Positions 1 through 6,859 are shown, numbered from the stretch's first letter. The stretch: 12,026 bases of DNA from an uncultured Actinomycetes bacterium (GCA_946481495.1 CAMLNW010000061.1:1-12026); one strand, 5' to 3'. The notes: generated from the sequence alone by a model not told the origin. Program-made: numbers and translations.

Positions 1-102
1 CGACATGCCGGCGTTGTTCACCAGCACGTCGATGCGACCGAACCGGTCGTGCACCTGGTCGACGAGCGCGTCGCAGTCGGCCCAGCGGCCGACGTGGAGC
101 GC
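1..102 (-). pseudogene. Fragment of a short-chain dehydrogenase/reductase (SDR)
   Basis: Read on the minus strand, bases 102 down to 1 encode LHVGRWADCDALVDQ, then VHDRFGRIDVLVNNAGMS, and run off the window edge. The NNAG motif and the preceding RIDVLV strand are typical of classical SDR oxidoreductases, where NNAG lies about 85-95 residues from the start. The Rossmann TGxxxGIG glycine motif should therefore be encoded near bases 230-260 of the same strand. It is not there: upstream of about base 102 the frame stays open but reads low-complexity Ser/Thr/Arg sequence. The N-terminal third of the enzyme is therefore missing. The substrate cannot be told. Either a rearrangement broke the gene or the contig end is a chimeric join. 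The SDR identity is fairly sure; calling it a pseudogene is inference. Confidence 0.6.
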
Positions 103-665
103 GCGACGCGACTCTCGAGCTCGCGCGCTCCGAGTCGCCGTCGTCGTCACCTGATGCACCTTCTTCGCCGCCGGTGACACGCACCGAGACGGCCGAGTTC
201 GAGTACGTCGCCGACGTGACGTTCTGGAACGGAGACCGGCGTCGCCAGCTGCGCGGCCTGCGCAAGCTCGACATGCTGCCCAACCAGAGCGCCCCGGTGC
301 TGATCTTCATGGGCACCTCCGGACAGGGCGGCAACGCGGTCTTCCTCGTCGACTCGACGCTGAAGACAACCGGCGAGGGGCATTGCGTCCCCAATCGCGC
401 CAACTGTGTCTACGTTCACATCGGGCCGGGTTCGGAGCAGCTCTTCACCACCGAGACCGGCGACGCCTATCGCTTGCGGGTCAACGAGATCCGCCGCGTG
501 CGCGCACAGGGCGCGGGGGCGGCGGCCAATCCGCGTGCGCACGGCTCGACCGGCGCCGCCGTGCGGCGCTTCCAGCTGCCGTCGCTGACCGACCTCGTCG
601 AGGTGGATACCACGACGACGACAGCGCCGACTGCGAACTCAAGCAACGCGACGGGTGGTCGATAG
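102..665 (+). CDS. Hypothetical protein, 5' end uncertain
   Basis: I do not recognise a named family. The frame is open from the left window edge, but protein-like sequence starts only after about base 102 (ARDATLELARSESP), just where the opposite-strand SDR fragment stops. The N terminus is therefore probably lost, and GTG at 174 is only the first convenient start. A Ser/Pro linker is followed by a compact domain of about 110 residues (174-510) with alternating hydrophobic strands (FEYVADVTFW, APVLIFMGTS, NAVFLVDSTL, CVYVHIGPGS). It has two Cys about 7 residues apart (GHC..., ANC...). A Thr/Ser/Asn-rich tail ends at TAG 663-665. No membrane segment is visible in the part present. It stops 2 bp before the secreted TIG/Ca-repeat gene, so the two are probably co-transcribed. 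From memory, similar small domains follow pilus-assembly genes in related actinobacteria; I could not check this. Confidence 0.6.
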   Translation, partial: RDATLELARSESPSSSPDAPSSPPVTRTETAEFEYVADVTFWNGDRRRQLRGLRKLDMLPNQSAPVLIFMGTSGQGGNAVFLVDSTLKTTGEGHCVPNRANCVYVHIGPGSEQLFTTETGDAYRLRVNEIRRVRAQGAGAAANPRAHGSTGAAVRRFQLPSLTDLVEVDTTTTTAPTANSSNATGGR

Positions 666-667
666 GG

Positions 668-2059
668 ATGGGGATGCGTGGTTTCAAAGCACTGACCGCC
701 ACCCCGGTTGCGGTAGCGCTCGCGGCTACGGCGTTGGGAGTGCCGGCGGCTGACGCCGCGCCGGGCGCAGCGGCTGTCAAGCCGCAGATCTTGCGCGTCA
801 CCCCGATGCGGATCGAGGTCGGCGAGCTGCTGACGATCCGCGGACGCAACTTCAAGGCCAAGAAGGGCAGCAACACCGTCATCTTCCGCGGTGCGGCGGG
901 GCGTACGGCGTTCGCCAAGCCGCGCCGCGCCGGCAAGCGCAAGCTCGTCGTCCGCGTGCCGGCGAGCATCTCGCGGCTGCTCGTGTTGCACGACGGCAAG
1001 CACCGCCCCACCCGGATCAAGCTGCGCGTGTTGGCGGGCAAGTTCAGCGCCTTCACGCCGCGACGGCTCTCGCCGGTCGTGGTGGGTTTCGACGGCGAGG
1101 GCCCCGGGGGCGGGACGCCGACCGAGCTCTGCAAGAAGACCAGCGATCACGACGGTGACCTGCTCTCCAACTCGCTCGAGGGCACGCTCGGCACAAACCC
1201 CTGCCTGCGGGATACCGATGGCGATGGAGTTGAGGACGGCTACGAGGTCCAGGCGGCGATCGACCTCAACCACTACCCGGCGACGCCGCCGCTGCCCTAT
1301 CCCGGCAAGCGTCCCTACCCGAACGCGCTCGATCCTGACGACGCCCAGCAGGACTACGACGGCGACGGCTTGCGGCTGCGCGAGGAGTACCTGCTCTGGC
1401 GCGACTACTCAGCGGATGCCGTCCCACGCTCCGGGCGACCGACGGCCTCGATCCCACTCGACCCAGGACAGCGGCTGCTCTACAGCGACGGCCTGCAGAA
1501 GTCGCTTGACCCAGCGCCCGCCGCACCTGCCGACCCGCTGCTCAACTGGGTCCTCGATCAGGCCGGCGATGGCTTCCTCTCCGACGGCGAGCGCGACGCT
1601 GACGCCGACGGGCTCGGCAACTGGGACGAGATCCGCGGCCGGATGGTGGAGACGTGGTGGGTTGCGGCTCTCGACGACCCGCTCGAGTCCAAGTACCCCT
1701 CTGGCTTCGGGGACTTCCTCGACAACGACGATCTGCCCCAGGGCAACGCCCATGTCGATCCCGACATCGACGGAGATGGCGTGCTCGACGGCGCCGACGA
1801 CCAGGACCACGACGGTCTGCTGAACCAGTTCGAGGTCCGTCGCCCTGACGATTGGGTCGCCGATGCGATCACAGGTTTCCCGGCCGCGGTCAACCCGTGG
1901 GCATACGTCAATCCGTTCAACCCCTGCAAGCCGTTCAACTCCCAGCGCTGCCACGAGCACCCGCCGGACGGCTACTACGACGGCGACGACATGCCGCCGA
2001 TCGGGCCGGACATGCCGCCCGGCTATCCAGCCAGCCGCCCGGCTACGCCCGACGGCTGA
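668..2059 (+). CDS. Secreted protein with IPT/TIG-like domain and Ca-binding DxDxDG repeats
   Basis: The protein is 463 residues from ATG 668; ATG 674 is an equal alternative. A GGGTGG at 652-657 is the only possible ribosome site. A Sec signal peptide (MGMRGFKALTATPVAVALAA, then ...AADAAPG) suggests cleavage near residue 35. Residues ~40-130 look like an IPT/TIG immunoglobulin fold (PQILRVTP, GELLTIRGRNF, NTVIFRG, KLVVRVP). Aspartate-rich repeats of the thrombospondin-3/EF-hand-loop type follow at about residues 160 (DHDGD), 182 (DTDGDG), 229 (DYDGDG), 310 (DADADG), 366 (DIDGDG) and 380 (DHDG). Such repeats bind calcium in known extracellular proteins. The few cysteines (two near 156-178, two near the C terminus) could pair as disulfides. 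The tail is Pro/Asp-rich, and I see no LPxTG anchor or C-terminal membrane segment. A surface or adhesive role is inference. A longer in-frame extension upstream overlaps the preceding gene and lacks the signal peptide at its start, so it was not used. Confidence 0.82.
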   Translation: MGMRGFKALTATPVAVALAATALGVPAADAAPGAAAVKPQILRVTPMRIEVGELLTIRGRNFKAKKGSNTVIFRGAAGRTAFAKPRRAGKRKLVVRVPASISRLLVLHDGKHRPTRIKLRVLAGKFSAFTPRRLSPVVVGFDGEGPGGGTPTELCKKTSDHDGDLLSNSLEGTLGTNPCLRDTDGDGVEDGYEVQAAIDLNHYPATPPLPYPGKRPYPNALDPDDAQQDYDGDGLRLREEYLLWRDYSADAVPRSGRPTASIPLDPGQRLLYSDGLQKSLDPAPAAPADPLLNWVLDQAGDGFLSDGERDADADGLGNWDEIRGRMVETWWVAALDDPLESKYPSGFGDFLDNDDLPQGNAHVDPDIDGDGVLDGADDQDHDGLLNQFEVRRPDDWVADAITGFPAAVNPWAYVNPFNPCKPFNSQRCHEHPPDGYYDGDDMPPIGPDMPPGYPASRPATPDG

Positions 2060-2073
2060 CCCAGTCGCCCCGG

Positions 2074-2079
2074 TAGGGT
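2074..2079 (+). promoter_or_regulatory. Candidate -10 element of aroC
   Basis: TAGGGT fits the actinobacterial -10 pattern TAGRRT/TAnnnT. It ends 10 bases before the aroC ATG, so the transcript would start about 4 bases before the codon, almost leaderless. No convincing -35 hexamer sits 16-18 bases upstream. The 30-bp gap after the preceding gene holds nothing else. Weak evidence from a short motif. Confidence 0.35.
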
Positions 2080-2089
2080 GTCGGGCCGC

Positions 2090-3220
2090 ATGTCGATCCG
2101 CTTCACCACTGCCGTGGAGGGCCTGCCGGCGGGTATCGAGCTGACGCCGGAGGACATCGACACGGACCTGACGCGACGCCAGCTGGGCCATGGCCGCGGC
2201 GGTCGGATGAAGATCGAGAAGGACCGCGCGGAGGTCACGTCTGGCATCCGCCACGGCCGGACGCTCGGCAGCCCGGTCTCGTTGCGGATCGCCAATCGCG
2301 ACTACAAGAACTGGGAAGAGCGGATGAATCCGTGGCCGGTCGACGCCGAGGTCGCGGAGGTCCATCTGCCGCGCCCTGGCCACGCCGACCTGCCCGGCGT
2401 CCAGAAGTACGGCTTCAGCGACGTCCGCAACGTGCTCGAGCGCGCCAGCGCGCGTGAGACGACGGCGCGGGTCGCGGCGGGGTCGCTCGCAAAGGTCTAC
2501 CTGCGTGCCTTCGGCGTCGAGATCCGCAGCCACGTTCTGCAGATCGGCTCGGTCACCGCGCCGCTGCGCGACGACCTAAAGCCCGCGTCGTTTGCGGCGG
2601 TCGACGAGTCGCCGGTCCGCTGCCTCGACGCCGACGCGACCGCCGCGATGGTCGAGGAGATCAACGTCGCACGCAAGGCGAACGAGTCGCTCGGCGGGAT
2701 CTACGACGTCGTCGCCTTCGGCGTCACGCCTGGCATCGGCTCGCACGTCTCGTGGGAGACGCGACTCGACGGCCGACTAGCCCAGGCGATCATGTCGATC
2801 CAGGCAATGAAGGGGGTCGGCATCGGCGACGGCTTCGACCTGGCCGGCCGCGTCGGCTCGAAGGCCCACGACGAGATCTTCTATGCCGAGCAGCAGGGCT
2901 TCCAGCGCGAGACCAACCGCGCCGGTGGGATCGAGGGCGGCATGACCAACGGCGATCTGGTCGTCGTGCGGGGCGCGATGAAGCCGCTGCCGACGCTGAC
3001 CAAGCCGCTGCGCTCGGTCGACATCGAGACCAAGGAGCCCGCCGCGGCGCTGCGCGAGCGGACCGACTCCTGCACCGTGCCGGCCGCTGCGGTCGTCGCC
3101 GAGGCGATGGTCGCGCTCGTGCTCGCCGACGCTTACAAGGACAAGTTCGGCGGCGATCACGTCGACGACGCCGTCGCCGCCCTGCGCGCCTACGAGGAGC
3201 GCATCGGGTGGAGGCGCTGA
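2090..3220 (+). CDS. aroC: Chorismate synthase lacking the N-terminal GESHG segment
   Basis: Chorismate synthase converts EPSP to chorismate with reduced FMN, the last step of the shikimate pathway. The protein is 376 residues from ATG 2090 (MSIRFTTA, the usual family start; GTG 2078 would add four atypical residues). Family signatures are clear: GRGGRM near residue 36, RPGHAD with the second active-site histidine at 98, VLERASARETTARVAAG, and GGMTNG near 283-288. However, the N terminus reads FTTA-VEGLPAG where relatives read about TAGESHGxALxAxVEGLPAG. About 11 residues are missing in frame between codons 8 and 9 (junction 2113/2114), and they include the invariant catalytic histidine of GESHG. 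The rest is uninterrupted. If real, the enzyme should be impaired or dead; a 33-base assembly deletion is the other explanation. First gene of the aroC-aroKB-aroQ-pepP run; its end overlaps aroKB by 13 bp. Confidence 0.93.
   Translation: MSIRFTTAVEGLPAGIELTPEDIDTDLTRRQLGHGRGGRMKIEKDRAEVTSGIRHGRTLGSPVSLRIANRDYKNWEERMNPWPVDAEVAEVHLPRPGHADLPGVQKYGFSDVRNVLERASARETTARVAAGSLAKVYLRAFGVEIRSHVLQIGSVTAPLRDDLKPASFAAVDESPVRCLDADATAAMVEEINVARKANESLGGIYDVVAFGVTPGIGSHVSWETRLDGRLAQAIMSIQAMKGVGIGDGFDLAGRVGSKAHDEIFYAEQQGFQRETNRAGGIEGGMTNGDLVVVRGAMKPLPTLTKPLRSVDIETKEPAAALRERTDSCTVPAAAVVAEAMVALVLADAYKDKFGGDHVDDAVAALRAYEERIGWRR
3194..3199 (+). promoter_or_regulatory. Ribosome binding site fixing the aroKB start
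   Basis: GAGGAG lies inside the end of aroC, 8 bases before GTG 3208. It is the best Shine-Dalgarno match near the aroC/aroKB junction and supports GTG 3208 over upstream in-frame starts, which would run deep into aroC. Confidence 0.6.
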
Positions 3221-4779
3221 GCACCCAGGGGGGAGGCGGGCGCCGCCCGGGCGGCGCGTTCGTGCTCGTCGGCTTCATGGGCGCCGGCAAGTCGAGCGGC
3301 GCGCGCAAGCTCGCGGCCGAGCTCGGCGTCGAGGCGCTCGACTCCGACAAGCAGCTCGAGGCCGCGCTCGGCGAGCCGATCGAGGAGTTCTTCGACCGCC
3401 AGGGCGAGGCCGCGTTCCGCGAGCGCGAGGAGCAGGCGATTCTCGAGCTGCTCGCGCGCGACGACGCCGAGGTCGTGGCGCTCGGCGGTGGTGCGCTCGG
3501 CTCCGAGCGCGTCCGCGATGCGCTGCGCGACCACACCGTCATCCATCTCGATGTCCGCGCCGAGGACGCCTGGCGCCGCGCCGCCGGCAAGGGCCGGCCG
3601 CTCGCCCGCGACCGCGCCCGCTTCGAGCAGCTCCACGCCGAGCGCGCCACCCTCTACGAGTCGGTCGCCGACGCCCTGCTGCCGCCGAACGGCCGCGACG
3701 TTGCCCGCCGTGCCCTGCCGGCGCTGAACGCGTTGCGAGAGGCCCGCGCCGACGGCATCGCCGACATCCGCCTGATCTGGGCCGAGACGGCGTCCGGCAA
3801 CTACCCGGTCTTCTTCGGTCGGGGACTGTTCACCTCGTTCGTGTATCCGAAGGAGGGGCGTCACTTCGCGATCACCGACGAGGAGGTGACGCGACACCAC
3901 GCGATCGAGGCGGACCACACCTCGACGATCTTGTCGGGCGAGCGGCATAAGAATCTGGCGACGGTGGGGCGTGTGCTCGGCGAGCTCGCTCGTGCCGGAA
4001 TGGAGCGCGGCGACATCGTCATGGCGGTAGGGGGAGGAGTCGTCGGCGACCTCGGGGGATTCTGCGCCGCGATCTACCAGCGTGGTCTCCGCTACGTGCA
4101 GATGCCGACGACACTCGTCGCGCAGGTCGACTCAGCCTATGGCGGCAAGACGGGCGTTGACATCGCCGAGGGCAAGAACTACGCGGGCGCCTACCATCAG
4201 CCGGCGGCTGTGATCTGCGATCCCGGCGTGCTCTCGACGCTGCCGCCCGACGAGTTGGCCGCGGGCTATGCCGAGGTCGTCAAGACCGCGCTGATCGCCG
4301 GAGGACCACTCTGGGCGCGTGTTCGGCGTGGAGGAGACGTCGACGACGAGACAATCCTGGGCTGCCTGCGCACCAAGCTCGCCATCGTCGCCGAGGACGA
4401 GCGGGACAGCGGACGGCGGCAGGTCCTGAATCTTGGCCATACCGTCGCCCACGCGATCGAGTCGGCGACGGGTTACACGCGCTACCGTCACGGCGAGGCG
4501 GTCGGCATCGGTCTTCTAGCTGCACTTCGACTTTCGGGTCAGGACGCGCTTCGCGAGGAGGTAGCCGGTCTGCTGGCAGCGCACGGACTTCCCCTCACGT
4601 TCGACGGCACTGAGGTGGATGAGGTCCTGGCGCTCACTGAGCGCGACAAGAAGCGCGAGCGCGGTCGGGTTCCGTTTGTCCTCGTCCAAGCTCCTGGCGA
4701 GGTCACACCTGGGCACGACGTTACGCCTGACGCCCTGCGCTCCGCCATAGCCGAGCTGCGAGCCACGTTCGAGCCCTAG
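3208..4779 (+). CDS. aroKB: Bifunctional shikimate kinase / 3-dehydroquinate synthase fusion
   Basis: One uninterrupted frame of 523 residues joins two shikimate-pathway enzymes. The kinase half (about 17-175) phosphorylates shikimate with ATP. It has the P-loop GFMGAGKSS (22-30), the substrate-site DSD (LDSDKQL), GEAAFREREEQ with the substrate arginine, the GGG turn (ALGGGAL), the lid arginine in GRPLA and a late Arg in RATLYESVAD. The synthase half (about 188-520) turns DAHP into 3-dehydroquinate using NAD and a metal. It has GGGVVGDLGGF, PTTLVAQVDS with GGKTGVD, and metal ligands at about E356 (GYAEVVK), H411 (LNLGHT) and H428 (RHGEAV). Nothing essential is missing in either half. AroK-AroB fusions are known in a few lineages, Thermotoga for example. 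Codon use changes near base 3810: the aroB half has far more A/T-ending codons than the aroK half. GTG 3208 has a good ribosome site and overlaps aroC by 13 bp. Confidence 0.95.
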   Translation: MEALSTQGGGGRRPGGAFVLVGFMGAGKSSGARKLAAELGVEALDSDKQLEAALGEPIEEFFDRQGEAAFREREEQAILELLARDDAEVVALGGGALGSERVRDALRDHTVIHLDVRAEDAWRRAAGKGRPLARDRARFEQLHAERATLYESVADALLPPNGRDVARRALPALNALREARADGIADIRLIWAETASGNYPVFFGRGLFTSFVYPKEGRHFAITDEEVTRHHAIEADHTSTILSGERHKNLATVGRVLGELARAGMERGDIVMAVGGGVVGDLGGFCAAIYQRGLRYVQMPTTLVAQVDSAYGGKTGVDIAEGKNYAGAYHQPAAVICDPGVLSTLPPDELAAGYAEVVKTALIAGGPLWARVRRGGDVDDETILGCLRTKLAIVAEDERDSGRRQVLNLGHTVAHAIESATGYTRYRHGEAVGIGLLAALRLSGQDALREEVAGLLAAHGLPLTFDGTEVDEVLALTERDKKRERGRVPFVLVQAPGEVTPGHDVTPDALRSAIAELRATFEP

Positions 4780-4785
4780 TAGTTT
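4780..4785 (+). promoter_or_regulatory. Possible -10 element of aroQ
   Basis: TAGTTT directly follows the aroKB stop codon and ends 7 bases before the aroQ GTG, the spacing expected for a leaderless transcript. No ribosome site is visible in the 13-bp gap. No -35 element was found, so read-through from aroKB could equally supply expression. Confidence 0.25.
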
Positions 4786-4792
4786 CAGCCGC

Positions 4793-5236
4793 GTGAAGAA
4801 GCACCGCATCACCGTCCTCCACGGCGTCAACCTCGACCAGCTCGGCAAGCGCGACCCGGCGATCTACGGGACGTTCAACCTGCCCCAGCTCGAGGGCAAG
4901 ATCAAGGGCTTCGCCGACGAGCTCGGCTTCGACGTCACCTTCTGGCAGACCAACCACGAGGGCGAGTACTGCGAGCAGCTCCACGCCGCGCGCGATCGCG
5001 CCGACGGCCTGTTGCTCAACCCAGGCGCCTGGACCCACTACTCGTACGCGATCCGCGACGCGCTCGACGTCTGCGGGCTGCCCGCTGTCGAGATCCACAT
5101 CTCCGAGGTCGACGGCCGCGACGACTGGCGCGCCGTGTCGGTGATCCGCGACCTCTGCGTCGGGCGTGTGCAGGGCAAGGGCGCCGACGGCTACCGCGAG
5201 GCGCTCGAGCTCCTGCGCCGCGAGCTGGGCGAGTGA
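4793..5236 (+). CDS. aroQ: 3-dehydroquinate dehydratase, type II
   Basis: The enzyme dehydrates 3-dehydroquinate to 3-dehydroshikimate in the cytoplasm; the type II family forms dodecamers. At 147 residues it has the usual length. Key residues in order: R20 and Y25 of the lid (GKRDPAIYG), N54/H55 (QTNHEGE), N76 (LLLNPGAWTHYS), H102 (AVEIHIS) and R113 (DDWR). Tyr, His and Arg are all kept, so it should be active. Two stretches differ from common AroQ sequences. The N-terminal LHGVNLDQLG stands where LNGPNLNLLG is usual, and EVDGRDDWRAVSV follows HIS where N-x-H-x-R-E-x-F-R is usual. From memory this is a lineage variant. GTG 4793 gives the standard start KKHRITVLHG. It begins 13 bp after aroKB and its stop overlaps the next gene as GTGA. 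Confidence 0.93.
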   Translation: MKKHRITVLHGVNLDQLGKRDPAIYGTFNLPQLEGKIKGFADELGFDVTFWQTNHEGEYCEQLHAARDRADGLLLNPGAWTHYSYAIRDALDVCGLPAVEIHISEVDGRDDWRAVSVIRDLCVGRVQGKGADGYREALELLRRELGE

Positions 5237-6300
5237 ACACGACGCGAGCGGACCGCGTCGTCGAGCGGCTGCGTGAGCGCGAGCTGGCCGCGCTGCTCGT
5301 CACCGACATGGTCGGAGTTCGCTGGCTGACCGGCTTCACCGGCACCAACGGCGCCTGCCTGGTGACCGCCGAGGAGCGTCTCTTCCTGACCGACTTCCGC
5401 TACACCGAGCAGGCCGCCGAGCAGGTCGGCGACGGCTTCGAGATCGTCCGCGCCGGGCGCGACCTGCTCGGCGACCTGGCAAGCCGCCTGCCGCGTGGTC
5501 GCGCCGGCTTCGACGAGGCGCAGGTGACGGTCAAGGCGCACGCGCGGCTGGTCGAGAAGGCTGCCGAGGGGGCCGAGCTGGTCGAAGCCGGCGGTCTGGT
5601 CGAGGAGCTGCGCGAGGTCAAGGACGCCGGCGAGCTGAAGCGGATCGCTGCCGCCTCGGAGTTGGCGACCGCCGCATTCGAGGAGACGATCGCGCGCGGC
5701 CTGGCCGGCCGCACCGAGCGGGCGTTCGCGCTCGATCTGGAGCAGGCGATGCGGGTCGCGGGGGCGGAGGAGCCGTCGTTTCCGTCGATCGTCGCCGCCG
5801 GCGCGCACGGAGCGCTGCCGCACGCCGAGCCGCGTGACGTCGAGATCCCGGCCGGCGTCCTGGTCACGATCGACTGGGGAGCGCGCCTCGACGGCTACTG
5901 CTCCGATTGCACCCGCACGCTCGCCAGCGGCCCCGTCGGCGAGCGCGAGCGCGAGGTCTACGAGCTGGTGCTGAACGCACAGGAGGTTGCGCTCGCCGCG
6001 GTCGCTCCGGGGGTCGGCTGCGCCGCCGTCGACAGCGTCGCGCGCGAGATCATCGCCGCCGCCGGCCACGGCGACCGCTTCGGCCACGGTCTCGGCCACG
6101 GCGTCGGGCTCGAGGTCCACGAGGGCCCGCGGCTGGCGAAGGGCGCCGAGGGCACGCTGGCGGCGAACAGCGTCGTGACGGTCGAGCCGGGCGTCTACCT
6201 GCCCGGCGAGCTCGGCGTGCGGATCGAGGATCTAGCGATCGTCGGCGACGACGGTCCGCGCGTGCTGACGAGCTTCACGAAGGCGCTGACTGAGATCTAG
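5233..6300 (+). CDS. pepP: Xaa-Pro aminopeptidase (M24 family metallopeptidase)
   Basis: A cytoplasmic dinuclear-metal peptidase that removes an N-terminal residue preceding proline; some relatives act as Xaa-Pro dipeptidases. The 355-residue protein has a creatinase-like N-terminal domain (about 1-120, with VRWLTGFTGTNG and LFLTDFRYTEQA) and a pita-bread catalytic domain. All five metal ligands are present: D214 (TIDWGA), D225 (CSDCTRTLA), H289 (GLGHGVGLEVHEGP), E318 (VTVEPGVY) and E332 (VRIEDLA). The GTG start shares GTGA with the aroQ stop, which implies translational coupling. In many Gram-positive and actinobacterial genomes this gene sits between aro genes and efp; here efp is absent and a convergent regulator gene overlaps the last 26 bp. 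PepQ-type activity cannot be excluded. Confidence 0.9.
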   Translation: MNTTRADRVVERLRERELAALLVTDMVGVRWLTGFTGTNGACLVTAEERLFLTDFRYTEQAAEQVGDGFEIVRAGRDLLGDLASRLPRGRAGFDEAQVTVKAHARLVEKAAEGAELVEAGGLVEELREVKDAGELKRIAAASELATAAFEETIARGLAGRTERAFALDLEQAMRVAGAEEPSFPSIVAAGAHGALPHAEPRDVEIPAGVLVTIDWGARLDGYCSDCTRTLASGPVGEREREVYELVLNAQEVALAAVAPGVGCAAVDSVAREIIAAAGHGDRFGHGLGHGVGLEVHEGPRLAKGAEGTLAANSVVTVEPGVYLPGELGVRIEDLAIVGDDGPRVLTSFTKALTEI

Positions 6301-6859
6301 GCGAGTCCGCCAGCAGGTCGCTGAGCATCGCGCGCAGGCGGTCCTCGATCTGCTGCTCGTCGGTGCTGAGCACGGAGGCCGTGTCGGCGATCGACGTGCC
6401 GCTCATCAGCATCCCGAAGACCGATACGTCGTCGGGGGCGAGTCGTGCCGTGCAGCGCGTGATCATCTCCGGCTCGAGCGCTGGCAGCGCCTGCTCGCCA
6501 CGTCCGACGGCGCGGATCGCGTCGAAGAGGTCGTCGACCTCGACACCCTTGTCGACCAGCCCGTCGGCGCCCGCCAATGTCGCAGCGACGGCCAGCGCCG
6601 GGCGCGCGAACGCCGAGTAGATGACGACCCGCGGCGGGTTCGGCAGCAGTTTCAGCTCGCGGCAGAGCGTCAGCCCGTCGCCGTCGGGGAGCTGGAAGTC
6701 GATCAGCGCGACCTGGGGCTCGAGGTTGCGCGCCTCGCGCAGCGCCTCCTCGACGCTGCCGCAGGCCGCCAGCGGCACCAGCCCCGGCTCGCGGCGCAGC
6801 AGGCCGAACAGGCCGGCGCGGACGGCGGCGTGGTCGTCGACCACGAGCAGACGGATCAT
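6275..6859 (-). CDS. Response regulator, NarL/FixJ-like with diverged C-terminal domain
   Basis: The 194-residue protein has a complete receiver domain (1-120): acidic pair D8/D9 (LLVVDDH), phospho-acceptor D54 (ALIDFQLPDGDG), S82 (VVIYSA) and K104 (GLVDKG). The C-terminal part (about 128-185) has the length of a LuxR-type helix-turn-helix and a faint match to its pattern. LAPDDVSVFGMLMSGTSIAD sits where LTxREREVLxLLAxGxSNKE is usual, and the charged recognition helix is poorly conserved. DNA binding is therefore uncertain; protein-protein output is possible. Its ATG overlaps the kinase stop as ATGA, so the upstream kinase is the obvious partner. The 3' end overlaps the convergent pepP by 26 bp, leaving no room for a separate terminator. 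The target genes are unknown. Confidence 0.88.
   Translation of the reverse strand: MIRLLVVDDHAAVRAGLFGLLRREPGLVPLAACGSVEEALREARNLEPQVALIDFQLPDGDGLTLCRELKLLPNPPRVVIYSAFARPALAVAATLAGADGLVDKGVEVDDLFDAIRAVGRGEQALPALEPEMITRCTARLAPDDVSVFGMLMSGTSIADTASVLSTDEQQIEDRLRAMLSDLLADSPRSQSAPS

Noticed and set aside
610..623. Short ACG/ACC threonine-codon run as a microsatellite
   Set aside because: Only a few imperfect triplets; it simply encodes the Thr-rich tail of the hypothetical protein.
383..667. In-frame upstream extension of the TIG/Ca-repeat protein from 383
   Set aside because: It lies inside the preceding gene in another frame, is Arg-rich low-complexity translation, and would bury the clear signal peptide that starts at 668.
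1409..2533. Long open frame on the minus strand (374 residues)
   Set aside because: It spans the antisense of the Ca-repeat gene and aroC, has no recognisable motif and is expected in high-GC coding DNA.
2752..3207. Upstream extension of the aroKB frame into aroC
   Set aside because: The translation is Arg/Gly-rich without family similarity and overlaps aroC; GTG 3208 has a good ribosome site.
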